From: an uncultured Lachnospiraceae bacterium
GTDB lineage: Bacteria; Bacillota; Clostridia; Lachnospirales; Lachnospiraceae
Assembly: GCA_946491665.1 (NCBI GenBank)
Contig: CAMLYL010000023.1
Location: 1-35,478, forward strand
DNA: 35,478 nt
Direction of reading: 5' to 3'
The notes below the pieces were generated by a model. That model was not told the origin of the DNA. It did not search any database and worked only from the letters and a program-made list of their open reading frames with translations. Below, piece by piece: positions 25,126 to 33,636 of the stretch. Each line of letters opens with the position of its first letter. Positions within the stretch are counted from its first letter, which is position 1. The translations under genes were made by a program, and so were the position numbers.

Positions 25126-25995
25126 GTGGAAAAAACTGTAAAAATGCTGACCGATTTTGATCTGGGTCAGATTTGCGATTCAGGACAGTGCTTCCGGATG
25201 GAACGGATTACGGAGCAGGAATGCGATACATATGACGCTGGTCCGGACGAGACAGGAGCAGGATATTACAGAGTTATTGCCGGCCGCCGTTATCTGGAAG
25301 TGATGCAGCAGGGGGAGAAGGTAACTTTTTTCTGCGGTGAAGCAGAGTATGAGGACTTCTGGAAGGATTATTTTGATCTGGAGGCAGACTATGGAGCCTG
25401 GAAGGCGAAGATTAATCCTAACGATAAATATCTGACGGCTGCTGCAGCCTTAGGCGGGGGGATCCGGATTCTGCGGCAGGATCTCTGGGAGATGATTGTA
25501 TCTTTTCTGATTTCCCAGCAGAACCATATTGCGAGAATTCGCCGCTGCATCCGGAATATCTGTGAAAAATACGGAGAACCCATGACAGATTTCCGTGGAG
25601 AGACATATTATGCTTTTCCCCGGCCGGAATCGCTGGCTTCCCTGGAGGAAAATGCGCTGATGGAATGCAATCTGGGATATCGCAGCAAATATGTGGTGCG
25701 TACTGCCCGGAGCGTGGTTTCCGGAGAAGTGGATCTGGAACAGATCCGGGAAATGTCCTATGCAAAAGCAAGAGAAGAACTGCTGAAGCTGTTTGGCGTA
25801 GGCGGAAAGGTGGCGGACTGCATCTGTCTGTTTGCTCTGCATCATCTCCAGGCGTTTCCCATAGATACACATATCAGCCAGGCGCTGGAGCGTCATTATA
25901 AAAGAGGATTCCCGAACCGGAGGTATCAGGGAATCCAGGGTGTGATGCAGCAGTACATTTTTTATTATGAATTATTTGGAAAAGAGATGAAGTGA
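25126..25995 (+). CDS. Ogg1-type 8-oxoguanine DNA glycosylase/AP lyase
   Basis: The enzyme excises 8-oxoguanine and can nick the abasic site. The 289-residue protein has the Ogg N-terminal domain (DFDLGQICDSGQCFRM; ADYGAWKAKINPNDKYL) and a helix-hairpin-helix GPD core (EMIVSFLISQQNHIARIRRCI, LLKLFGVGGKVADCICLFAL). Catalytic Lys K228 and Asp D247 (PIDTHI) are 19 residues apart, as in human OGG1 (K249, D268). GTG 25126 is preferred: GAGGTG lies 6 bases before it, and the promoter at 25036 excludes the long upstream extension. Confidence 0.92.
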   Translation: MEKTVKMLTDFDLGQICDSGQCFRMERITEQECDTYDAGPDETGAGYYRVIAGRRYLEVMQQGEKVTFFCGEAEYEDFWKDYFDLEADYGAWKAKINPNDKYLTAAAALGGGIRILRQDLWEMIVSFLISQQNHIARIRRCIRNICEKYGEPMTDFRGETYYAFPRPESLASLEENALMECNLGYRSKYVVRTARSVVSGEVDLEQIREMSYAKAREELLKLFGVGGKVADCICLFALHHLQAFPIDTHISQALERHYKRGFPNRRYQGIQGVMQQYIFYYELFGKEMK

Positions 25996-26016
25996 GTGAA
26001 AAACTCACTTTTTTTC
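25990..26016 (+). terminator. Terminator at the end of the ogg gene
   Basis: AAGTGAGT (25990-25997) pairs with ACTCACTT (26003-26010) across GAAAA, followed by a run of Ts. The ogg stop codon lies within the 5' arm. Confidence 0.85.
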
Positions 26017-27552
26017 ATTCATTTCGTAGGAGAGAATCAGATACATTCTGTCTTTATAGTCTTCAAAATCATCCCCAAGCAGAGAATTAATTTTCTTAAA
26101 CCGGTACACCAGAGAGGAGCGGTGCATATCCATGGCTTCCGCAGTGGCGGCAAGATTGCGTTCATGGGTCAGATACATATAAAGGGTATAGGCAAGCTCT
26201 GAATGGTGAAGGTGATCATAATCCAGCAGAAACTTCATTTTCGGATGACAAAAAGTTTCTGGAGATTCCTTCTGGGTAAAAATATTTTTCACATGATCCA
26301 GGTAATAGTCTTCATAACAGAACAGCCCCGGAGCGTTGTGCTCGCTGCTGCCGAGTTCAATAGCCCGCAGCGCCTGGTTATAGTATTCCGTGAAGGTCAT
26401 GATATCCCGGAAGCAGTTGCTCAGTCCTGCATATAGACCGTTTTCGACGCAGATTTTCCTGCCCATGGACAGATATTCTTTCGGAATCAGATGATTGTCC
26501 CGGATGCTTAAGATGGCAATAACCTGTCCGTTATACACCAGTGTTTTTGAATAGGGAAAATGGCTTTCCAGGGTATTGCGGATATGGGTTGAGCTGATGG
26601 TGGAGAGGGAACGGGCAGTTTCCACTACCATACAGTACATATTGCCGGAAAATTCACTTTCTACATATTTCATTTGAGTCATGCTTGAACGGTCTGCGGC
26701 AATTTTCTTGTCCAGCAGATCCTTCAGAAAATATTCATAGTTAAATCCCCTGGAATTCCGGATAAAGGAATCCTTTTCCATCTGCTGGTTGACATACTTT
26801 TTCAGGGTAAGAAGAAATTCCACGTCAATGGGTTCAAAGGGCTTGTTGACGGCTGAGACAACAATATGGCCCAGATCTTTTTTCGTATTGATGGCGCAGT
26901 ACATCTGCTCATACCCCAGAGTTTCATTGTATGCCCGTACCGGGATCTCGCTTTTGCGGACTTTGCTGTGAATGTTATTCATCCGGCTGGCCATTTTAAA
27001 ATCCTCATCGGTAAAGTGTCTGTCCCGGATCACCTGATCCCGGATGTTCAGTTTCTCAATGGCATTCCAGGTGGCGGCAATCAGATTGTAGTTGGTGTCA
27101 AATACAAATACCGGATTCTGCAGAGCTCCAAAGGAGTGTTCGACGGCCGGCTGCAGGCCGCTGTCAAAGGAAAGATATTCCAGCAGAGTCTGGCCGAACA
27201 TGCCTACGCCGCACTGCATATTAAAATAATTCTGAAGCTCCGTATAAATATTTTCCGGGCAGGCTGCTTCCAGAACAAGAAGACTCAGAAAATCCGGAAA
27301 TTTTCCCGAGATTTCTGTAAGATCTGTGCCCGGTTTTACAATGCAGAGCAGATGCGTTTCTTCTGTGAAAGGGAATTCAGCAGGGTTAAAGTTCCTAGTG
27401 TAGCTGCAGGTATACAGCAGATGATTGGTATAGGGCTGTACGGCAGAGGCCAGTTTTGTCCAGCCGGTAAGACAATGAATCCCGTCAGAGTTTGTCAGCA
27501 GATTCGGAAAATTTGAAAATAAATGCTGAATGTTCTTTAAGCCGATGTACAT
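26005..27552 (-). CDS. PucR-family transcriptional regulator
   Basis: The 515-residue regulator ends in a PucR-type helix-turn-helix (ELAYTLYMYLTHERNLAATAEAMDMHRSSLVYRFKKINSLLGDDFED, about 450-500). Before it is a CdaR/GGDEF-like middle region (around RKICVENGLYAGLSNCFRDIMTFTEYYNQALRAIELG). The N-terminal half (1-300) has no motif I can name, but PVFVFDTNYNLIAATW resembles a PAS-like sensor strand. PucR proteins usually control catabolic operons in response to substrate. It is divergent from the hydrolase-hydrogenase operon and shares a 212-base promoter region containing a perfect inverted repeat. CAGGAGG lies 9 bases before ATG 27552. Confidence 0.9.
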   Translation of the reverse strand: MYIGLKNIQHLFSNFPNLLTNSDGIHCLTGWTKLASAVQPYTNHLLYTCSYTRNFNPAEFPFTEETHLLCIVKPGTDLTEISGKFPDFLSLLVLEAACPENIYTELQNYFNMQCGVGMFGQTLLEYLSFDSGLQPAVEHSFGALQNPVFVFDTNYNLIAATWNAIEKLNIRDQVIRDRHFTDEDFKMASRMNNIHSKVRKSEIPVRAYNETLGYEQMYCAINTKKDLGHIVVSAVNKPFEPIDVEFLLTLKKYVNQQMEKDSFIRNSRGFNYEYFLKDLLDKKIAADRSSMTQMKYVESEFSGNMYCMVVETARSLSTISSTHIRNTLESHFPYSKTLVYNGQVIAILSIRDNHLIPKEYLSMGRKICVENGLYAGLSNCFRDIMTFTEYYNQALRAIELGSSEHNAPGLFCYEDYYLDHVKNIFTQKESPETFCHPKMKFLLDYDHLHHSELAYTLYMYLTHERNLAATAEAMDMHRSSLVYRFKKINSLLGDDFEDYKDRMYLILSYEMNEKK

Positions 27553-27592
27553 GGCAGTCTGCCTCCTGTGAAATATTCTGCTAAGTGCTCAT

Positions 27593-27598
27593 ATTATA
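27593..27598 (-). promoter_or_regulatory. -10 element of the PucR-type gene
   Basis: TATAAT on the minus strand, about 45 bases before the start codon. The -35 position shows only a weak TTTCCG/CTTTCC, as expected if the promoter needs an activator. Confidence 0.5.
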
Positions 27599-27627
27599 CC
27601 ATATTCTGTTTTCCCGGAAAGGGATTT

Positions 27628-27659
27628 TCTGTATTTCTATATTTGTGTAGAAATACAGA
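27628..27659. repeat. Perfect 12-bp inverted repeat, candidate PucR operator
   Basis: TCTGTATTTCTA (27628-27639) and TAGAAATACAGA (27648-27659) are exact reverse complements separated by 8 bases. The element lies between the PucR -10 (27593) and the operon promoter (27685-27712). No T-tract follows, so it is a protein-binding candidate rather than a terminator. Confidence 0.8.
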
Positions 27660-27684
27660 TGGGATTTTATACAGCAGTACAGGA

Positions 27685-27712
27685 CCGACACTGGGGCGGG
27701 AGCTTTTATAAT
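27685..27712 (+). promoter_or_regulatory. Candidate promoter of the hydrolase-hydrogenase operon
   Basis: CCGACA (27685-27690), a 16-base spacer and a perfect TATAAT (27707-27712). The weak -35 sits 25 bases downstream of the inverted repeat, a position suited to activation. Confidence 0.55.
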
Positions 27713-27764
27713 AATACAAAAGACATATTCTGAACGGTAAGCAGAAAGAAGTGAGGTAATAAAA

Positions 27765-29558
27765 ATGGATGACGGAAAGTATAAAGAATTTCAGGAATAT
27801 CATGCGCCGGTGCGTTATCACGGCATGAAGCGCATGAAGGATGTTTATGTGAAAATGCGCGACGGCGTGGACTTATGCATTGACATCAATCTTCCGGACG
27901 GAGAGGGGCCTTTCCCGGCGCTGCTGTCTTTCGGACAGCACAATAAGGATCTGCTGGACGCGGATTACACGGCGTCCATGCCGTCCCAGCCCAGCTGGTC
28001 CCATTTCTGGTTCGGAAATATTGAGTGTGGGGATACGAAGTTCATTACCTCCAGAGGTTATGTTCATGTGATTGCCCAGGCCAGAGGGGCGGGCAAATCC
28101 GGCCCCGGAACGCCCATGGAAGCCCAGTGGGATCATTATGATCTGATTGAGTGGATGGCGCAGCAGGACTGGTGCGACGGCAATATCGGTATGGTGGGAC
28201 TGTCCAATTTCGGAGCCAACCAGCTGATGGCCGCCTCGGAGCACCCGCCCCATCTGAAAGCGATCTTTCCCCAGGATCCGGGCTGGTGCTACGGATTTTT
28301 CCGGGAAATGAATCTGGGCGGGGTGATGAATACGCTGTTCTATCATCTGGACCATATGAGCGTGGACCACATGAGCATCGGACAGCCGCCGGAGCTGCCG
28401 GAAGACCAGGAAGAGCTGTTCCGGAAGGCCATGGAAAATCCCGATTATAAAATGTATAAGAACCTGTATAATCTTCTGACGCTGAAAGGTCAGAAAAATC
28501 CCCTGGGCATGACGATCCCCTTCCTGTTATATCCCTATGACAGGCCGGAAGAGTATGAGCCCATGGCAAGACATAAAATAGACAGCATTAAGATCCCGGT
28601 CTACACCGGCTCCGGTCAGTACGCCATTGATTATCATTTTCACTGGCAGGGATGTCAGCACTGGTGGAAAGAACTTCACGGTGTGCCGAAAAAACTTTCC
28701 CTGGGCGGTCCGGCCCACCAGGAGCGTCCTTTCCACGCGCTGGAGATCCATAATGAAATGATGAAATGGTACGATTACTGGCTGAAGGGAATTGATACGG
28801 GAATTATGGATGAGCCGCCGGTGCGTTACTGGGTGACCGGTGAAAATAAATGGCGTTACGCAAGTAATTGGCCGGTGCCGGAAACGAAGTGGACGCCGTT
28901 ATATTTTGAGTGCTGGGAAAGACTCCGGCGGGATCCGGTGGATCCGGACGCCTTTGACGGGGCGGGTGAACCGGACGCTTTCGTGCAGATGCCGCCAACA
29001 CTGACCAACCAGATACAGAAGCTGCGCTACATGACAGATCCCCTTCCGGAAGATGTGACGATTGCCGGACCGATTTCAGCAACCTTCTGGGCGTCCATTG
29101 ACAGCGATGACACTAACTGGTTTGTAACATTAAAAGATTTAGGGCCGGATGATTCAGACAGGACCGGAAGAAAAGGTGAAACTGAAATTCCGAATCTGCC
29201 GGAAAAATATCTGACAAAAGGAATGCTGAAAGCTTCCCTGCGGGAGCTGGATGAGAAAAAATCCACTCCCTATAAGCCCTGGCATAAGCTGACAAAGGAG
29301 TCGGAGAAAAAAGTTGTTCCCGGAGAGATTAATGAATATCAGGTGGAAGTCATGTCAGTATGCCATACGTTTAAAGCGGGACACCGGATCTGTGTGGAAA
29401 TTTCCTGCCTGGATCTTCCGGACGGAGCGAACTGTGTCTGCGATACGGAGTATATTCCCTACCATATCTGCCGAAACGCAACGGTGCTGCACAAGATTTA
29501 CAGAGACGGAACCCATCCCTCTCATATCCTGCTGCCGGTAATACCGGATCAGGAATAA
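27765..29558 (+). CDS. CocE/NonD-family (S15) serine hydrolase
   Basis: The 597-residue protein is an alpha/beta hydrolase of the cocaine-esterase / X-Pro dipeptidyl-peptidase group. The N-terminal part shows RMKDVYVKMRDGVDLCIDINLP and ARGAGKSGP, with nucleophile S147 in GLSNFG (GxSxxG). Likely Asp and His are in GQYAIDYH and GGPAHQERPFH. The C-terminal jelly-roll (from about residue 420) includes EDVTIAGPISATFWASID and FKAGHRICVEISCLDLP, typical of PepX_C. No signal peptide is present, so it acts inside the cell. Family members cleave esters or amides. It is the first gene after the divergent promoter; the ferredoxin gene starts 121 bases later, with nothing evident between. Confidence 0.9.
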   Translation: MDDGKYKEFQEYHAPVRYHGMKRMKDVYVKMRDGVDLCIDINLPDGEGPFPALLSFGQHNKDLLDADYTASMPSQPSWSHFWFGNIECGDTKFITSRGYVHVIAQARGAGKSGPGTPMEAQWDHYDLIEWMAQQDWCDGNIGMVGLSNFGANQLMAASEHPPHLKAIFPQDPGWCYGFFREMNLGGVMNTLFYHLDHMSVDHMSIGQPPELPEDQEELFRKAMENPDYKMYKNLYNLLTLKGQKNPLGMTIPFLLYPYDRPEEYEPMARHKIDSIKIPVYTGSGQYAIDYHFHWQGCQHWWKELHGVPKKLSLGGPAHQERPFHALEIHNEMMKWYDYWLKGIDTGIMDEPPVRYWVTGENKWRYASNWPVPETKWTPLYFECWERLRRDPVDPDAFDGAGEPDAFVQMPPTLTNQIQKLRYMTDPLPEDVTIAGPISATFWASIDSDDTNWFVTLKDLGPDDSDRTGRKGETEIPNLPEKYLTKGMLKASLRELDEKKSTPYKPWHKLTKESEKKVVPGEINEYQVEVMSVCHTFKAGHRICVEISCLDLPDGANCVCDTEYIPYHICRNATVLHKIYRDGTHPSHILLPVIPDQE

Positions 29559-29679
29559 GAAATTCAGACGTCTGTGCAGGAAAAGAAGACTGATTTTGTC
29601 TATGAACAGAGAAACAGGAAGAAGTTTATACCTGATACAATGACAGCAGAAATTGCCGAAGAAAAAGGAGGTATTTTTT

Positions 29680-29979
29680 ATGATTGTAACCAATAAAGGT
29701 CAGCAGCAGAGTGTGAAATTTATTGTGGATACGGACCGCTGCTGCGGATGTAAGCGATGCATCCGGCGCTGTATGGAAAATGTGTGGCAGTGGGATGAAG
29801 AAAACCATCATGCCTATCCCAAATATCCGGACGAATGTGTGTTATGTCTGCAGTGCGAGATGGACTGTCTGAATAATGTAATTGACATTTATCCGATCAA
29901 TACGCTGCAGGTAGATCCCCTGGAGTACAGTGCGGGTCTGGTAACACTGGAAGACACACAGGAAGGAGAGCAGGCATGA
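29680..29979 (+). CDS. Small 2x[4Fe-4S] ferredoxin-type subunit (AprB-like)
   Basis: This 99-residue protein has two cluster motifs: C21-x2-C24-x2-C27-x3-C31 and C53-x2-C56-x2-C59-x3-C63. The Pro that normally follows the last Cys is missing in both. A 35-residue tail after the second motif (LQVDPLEYSAGLVTLEDT) could wrap a partner, as the AprB tail does. AAAGGAGG lies 9 bases before ATG 29680. Its stop overlaps the start of the flavoprotein gene (ATGA, 29976-29979). That coupling suggests a stable electron-transfer pair. Confidence 0.92.
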   Translation: MIVTNKGQQQSVKFIVDTDRCCGCKRCIRRCMENVWQWDEENHHAYPKYPDECVLCLQCEMDCLNNVIDIYPINTLQVDPLEYSAGLVTLEDTQEGEQA

Positions 29980-31742
29980 CAAGTGTAAAAGATTTTGGGG
30001 AACTGTATACATCAGATATTCTTGTGATCGGCGGAGGTATGGCCGGACTGGTGACTGCAATCCGGGCAAAGGAGAATGATCCGGATCTGGATATTCTGGT
30101 TGTGGATAAGGGGATCATTGGCTGGAACGGACAGGCGACAAAGGCTGGAAACGGAATTCGCGCGACCTCCAAACATCCCAATGGCGTGATGAACGCGCTG
30201 AAATATCTGGTACAAGCACATACGCCCTTTATGAATGATCAGCAATTTCTGAAAAGATATCTGGAAGTACATAGAGACAATATTGATTATATGCGTCACT
30301 GCGGGGTGATCACATCCTGCGATGAGGAAGGAAACGCCGCCCCGCTGACCTTTATTCCTGACGCCCTGGATATGGCGGGCGTGTCCATTCATGTCTGTAA
30401 ACAGCTGAGAGAATTTGCGCTGAAGCTGGGGATCCGCCTGCTGAGCCGGGTCAATCTGTTTGAGCTTCTGACAAATGATAAGGGTAAAGTAATCGGCGCA
30501 GTTGGTTTTGACATGGATCATGGGGAGTTTAAGATTTTCCATTCCAAAGCAACCGCACTGGCTACACAGGGATGTCATTTCAAGAAGATCGGTCTGGAAT
30601 TTATGGGATACGGAACCGGCGTGGGGGCTGCTTACCGTGTGGGAGCGGTTATGAGAAATGTGGAGTTTTCCACCCAGGTTGACGTTGTATTTAAGAAAAC
30701 GAATACGCCGATTTACGGGGGCTTTAACCTGATCTGCAACAGGGACGGAATGAATATTACCGATCATTATATCGGACATAAAGAATGGGAGGTAACTCCT
30801 CAGCTGGTGGAGGCCATGGTAAAAGAGGTAAAGGACGGAAACGGTCCTCTCTGGTGTGATCTGGAACATCCCGATGAAGTGCGCGCCATGATCGGCGGAC
30901 AGGGTATGGATGAGGAAACCCAGCGTATGTTCCGGGATAAATTAAAATGGGAGGAACATGTTTTTGAAAAGACCATCCGGTCTTTCGGGGAGGTGGGAGA
31001 TACGCCGGAGACCACCATTAAGACCGTCATCCAGGTGGAGCCCATTAAAGTAGATACTGACATTAAGACAGATGTGGAGGGCCTCTGGGCGCCCGGAAAG
31101 ATTTCCACCCAGGGCAACGCTTATTTCGGCTGGACCAGAGGAGATGGTCTGGGAAATGCATCCACCACAGGAATGATGTGCGGAGACAGTATTTACAAAT
31201 ATGCGCGGGAAGCGGAATTTGACGAGATCAATCCGGAGCAGGTGGCGGCTTTGAAGGAGAAAATCTACGCGCCGCTTCACCGGGAAGACGGCCGTAAGCC
31301 CAAAGAGATTTTCGATATGATCGAGCGCTATATTTTTGATGTAAATAAGTGTATTACAAAGAGTGAAAAGGAAATTCATAAGGTCTTTGACGACATTAAA
31401 GTGATGAAGGAGATCATTCCTCATCTGAGTGCGGATGATCCTCATACACTTTCCAAATGCCTGGAGGCTGCCGATACGGTTTTGTGTCTGGAGATGATAT
31501 ACCGTTCTGCCGATATGCGGAAAGAATCCAGAGGTATTATGTATCCGCACTACCGGACAGATTATCCGGAGACGGATGATAAAAACTGGCTGAAATGGAT
31601 TAATATCCGGCAGGGCGCCGACGGAGAGATGGAGCTTTTCACAGAAGATATTCCCATGTGGAGATATCCGGTGCGGCCGGAAGGATATGAAATTCCGGAA
31701 GGACATGAGGAAGAGTATTATGTACAGGGGAGGGCCGAATGA
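29976..31742 (+). CDS. FAD-dependent reductase flavoprotein, AprA/FrdA superfamily
   Basis: The 588-residue flavoprotein begins with the FAD-binding ILVIGGGMAGLVTA (G19, G21, G24) and a second dinucleotide segment VVDKGIIGWNGQATKAGNGI. ALATQGCHFKK and EGLWAPGKISTQGNAYFGWTRGDGLGNAS complete the FAD site. The C-terminal helical region with MIYRSADMRKESRG and HYRTDYPETDDKNWLKWI resembles adenylylsulfate reductase alpha and fumarate reductase. The fumarate-reductase HGANRLGGNSL and RGEGG-type active-site motifs are absent. Order ferredoxin-flavoprotein matches aprB-aprA, but there is no sulfate adenylyltransferase in the window. The hydrogenase gene overlaps its stop. It is best described as an electron-accepting or -donating reductase of unknown substrate. 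Confidence 0.9.
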   Translation: MTSVKDFGELYTSDILVIGGGMAGLVTAIRAKENDPDLDILVVDKGIIGWNGQATKAGNGIRATSKHPNGVMNALKYLVQAHTPFMNDQQFLKRYLEVHRDNIDYMRHCGVITSCDEEGNAAPLTFIPDALDMAGVSIHVCKQLREFALKLGIRLLSRVNLFELLTNDKGKVIGAVGFDMDHGEFKIFHSKATALATQGCHFKKIGLEFMGYGTGVGAAYRVGAVMRNVEFSTQVDVVFKKTNTPIYGGFNLICNRDGMNITDHYIGHKEWEVTPQLVEAMVKEVKDGNGPLWCDLEHPDEVRAMIGGQGMDEETQRMFRDKLKWEEHVFEKTIRSFGEVGDTPETTIKTVIQVEPIKVDTDIKTDVEGLWAPGKISTQGNAYFGWTRGDGLGNASTTGMMCGDSIYKYAREAEFDEINPEQVAALKEKIYAPLHREDGRKPKEIFDMIERYIFDVNKCITKSEKEIHKVFDDIKVMKEIIPHLSADDPHTLSKCLEAADTVLCLEMIYRSADMRKESRGIMYPHYRTDYPETDDKNWLKWINIRQGADGEMELFTEDIPMWRYPVRPEGYEIPEGHEEEYYVQGRAE

Positions 31743-33493
31743 TGGAAAATATTACAATTAAGATCAATGGCAGAGAGTATTCAATGAAAAAAGGAATCAC
31801 TATTCTTGCGGCTTCCTTTGAGACACAGAAATCTGCACAGGAATATAAGCGGCATTCCATTCCGACTCTCTATTATTTAAAAGGGGTTATGGATATTGAT
31901 GAGAGCGGCGTCTGCGTAGTGGAAGCCGACGGCAATATCGTAAATGCCTCCACCACCAGAATCAAAGACGGGATGGAGATTATGACAGACACTCCTGCTG
32001 TGATCCAGGCAAGAAAAGACGCTCTGGCGAAAATTCTGGAGAGACATAATAAATCCTGTCTGTACTGTATGCGCTCCACCAGCTGTGAACTGCAGGAGCT
32101 GCTCCACGAGTATGGATTTACGGATGAGCCGGAGCTTCCCCGGGAGAAGCTGGAAATGCTGGATACTTCTTCCAAAGTGCTGGTAAGAGATAACAATAAG
32201 TGTATCAGATGCAAGCGCTGTATCAATGTCTGCGCAAAGATGCAGGCGGTATCGGCCATTGCCGCAACCGGAGAGGGACTGGATGCCGTAATCGCGCCTT
32301 CTTCACCGAAGGGACTGGCGGCGGCAAGCTGTGTGAACTGCGGACAGTGCGTAGCCGTATGTCCTACCGGAGCTCTGACTGAAATTGATCAGACAGAGGA
32401 AGTGAAAAAGGCTCTGGCTGATCCGGAGAAATATGTGGTTGTCCAGGTGGCGCCTGCTGTCCGCGCGGCTCTGGGAGAAGACTTTGAATTCCCCATCGGC
32501 GTGGATGTAGAAGGAAGAATTGCGGAGGCGCTGAGACGTCTTGGTTTCGACAAAGTATTTGACACAAAATTCGGCGCGGATCTGACTATTATGGAGGAGT
32601 CCCATGAGCTGATCGAGCGGATTCAGAAGGACGGAGTGCTTCCCATGATTACCTCCTGCTGTCCGGGGTGGGTTAAATATGCAGAACATTTTTATCCGGA
32701 TATGCTGGACAATATTTCTACCTGCAAATCTCCCCATCAGATGGAGGGGGCCATTGTGAAATCCTTTATCGCAGCCAATGAGGGCGTTCATAAGGAGAAT
32801 ATTGTCATGGTCAGCGTGATGCCCTGCACTGCAAAGAAATTTGAAATTATAAGGGAGGATGAATGTGGAGCCGGCGTTCCCGATGTGGATATTTCGATTA
32901 CGACAAATGAGCTGGCAAAACTGCTGAAGGATGCGGAGATTCAGCTGGAAGCCATGAATCCCAATTCAAAATTTGACGATCCCATGGGACGGGGATCCGG
33001 GGCCGGAGTGATTTTCGGAGCAAGCGGCGGCGTCATGGAAGCGGCCCTGCGGACTGCGGCAGAAAAGATTTCCGGCGAAAAACTGGCGTCTTTTGAGTTT
33101 ACAGATGTCAGAGGCATGAACGGTATTAAGGAAGCATCGGTAAATATTGCCGGGACTGTATATAAGGTAGCTGCTGCTTCGGGACTTGCAAACGCCAACG
33201 CCCTTCTGACAAAAATAAAATCCGGCGAGGCGGATTATCAGTTTATTGAAATCATGGCCTGCCCGGGCGGCTGCGTCAATGGCGGCGGTCAGCCCCATCA
33301 GCCGGCGGCGGTGCATGCGCTGAATAACGTTCCGGCGCTGCGGGCCCAGGCTCTTTACCGGAATGACGCGGCAAGTGAAATCAGAAAATCACACGAAAAT
33401 CCGGATATCCGGGAGCTGTATTCCAAATTTCTCGGAAGCCCTGGCAGTAAGCGGGCTCATGAACTGCTGCACACATCATATAAGGTAAGGTAA
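31739..33493 (+). CDS. [FeFe] hydrogenase, catalytic subunit with Fe-S relay
   Basis: This 584-residue enzyme interconverts H2 with protons and electrons. H-cluster motifs are complete: TSCCPGW (305-311), MPCTAKKFE (361-369) and MACPGGCVNGGGQP (506-519). Relay clusters are the His-Cys site H103/C107/C110/C116 and two [4Fe-4S] motifs, C155/C158/C161/C165 and C198/C201/C204/C208. The N-terminal ferredoxin-like fold is present, but compared with Clostridium pasteurianum CpI the [2Fe-2S] Cys positions are Y45, S56, C59 and S71, so that cluster is probably absent. Translation starts at ATG 31739 (or 31742), overlapping the flavoprotein stop. Gene overlap makes the flavoprotein/ferredoxin pair its likely redox partner rather than a HydBC-type NADH module. 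No maturase genes are present here. Confidence 0.95.
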   Translation: MMENITIKINGREYSMKKGITILAASFETQKSAQEYKRHSIPTLYYLKGVMDIDESGVCVVEADGNIVNASTTRIKDGMEIMTDTPAVIQARKDALAKILERHNKSCLYCMRSTSCELQELLHEYGFTDEPELPREKLEMLDTSSKVLVRDNNKCIRCKRCINVCAKMQAVSAIAATGEGLDAVIAPSSPKGLAAASCVNCGQCVAVCPTGALTEIDQTEEVKKALADPEKYVVVQVAPAVRAALGEDFEFPIGVDVEGRIAEALRRLGFDKVFDTKFGADLTIMEESHELIERIQKDGVLPMITSCCPGWVKYAEHFYPDMLDNISTCKSPHQMEGAIVKSFIAANEGVHKENIVMVSVMPCTAKKFEIIREDECGAGVPDVDISITTNELAKLLKDAEIQLEAMNPNSKFDDPMGRGSGAGVIFGASGGVMEAALRTAAEKISGEKLASFEFTDVRGMNGIKEASVNIAGTVYKVAAASGLANANALLTKIKSGEADYQFIEIMACPGGCVNGGGQPHQPAAVHALNNVPALRAQALYRNDAASEIRKSHENPDIRELYSKFLGSPGSKRAHELLHTSYKVR

Positions 33494-33566
33494 AAGGGTT
33501 AAAAAATTTTCTCAGTTTTTCAATTGAATTGAAGGATGGAGAAAGAGCGTATAAATAAAAAATAAA

Positions 33567-33607
33567 GGTCTGCTTCTCCCGGGCATATGATATGGGAGAA
33601 GCAGGCC
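33567..33607 (+). repeat. 14-bp stem-loop between hydrogenase and transporter genes
   Basis: GGTCTGCTTCTCCC (33567-33580) pairs with GGGAGAAGCAGGCC (33594-33607), one G-U, around a 13-base loop. No T-tract follows. It ends 29 bases before the transporter start and may be an RNA processing or stability element, or an operator. Confidence 0.7.
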
Positions 33608-33636
33608 GGACAAAGGAGTCTGGGAGGACAGTTTTT

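Noticed and set aside
29680..31742. Genuine dissimilatory adenylylsulfate reductase
   Set aside because: No sulfate adenylyltransferase, QmoABC or sulfite reductase genes are present; the neighbours are a hydrolase, hydrogenase and organic-acid-type transporter.
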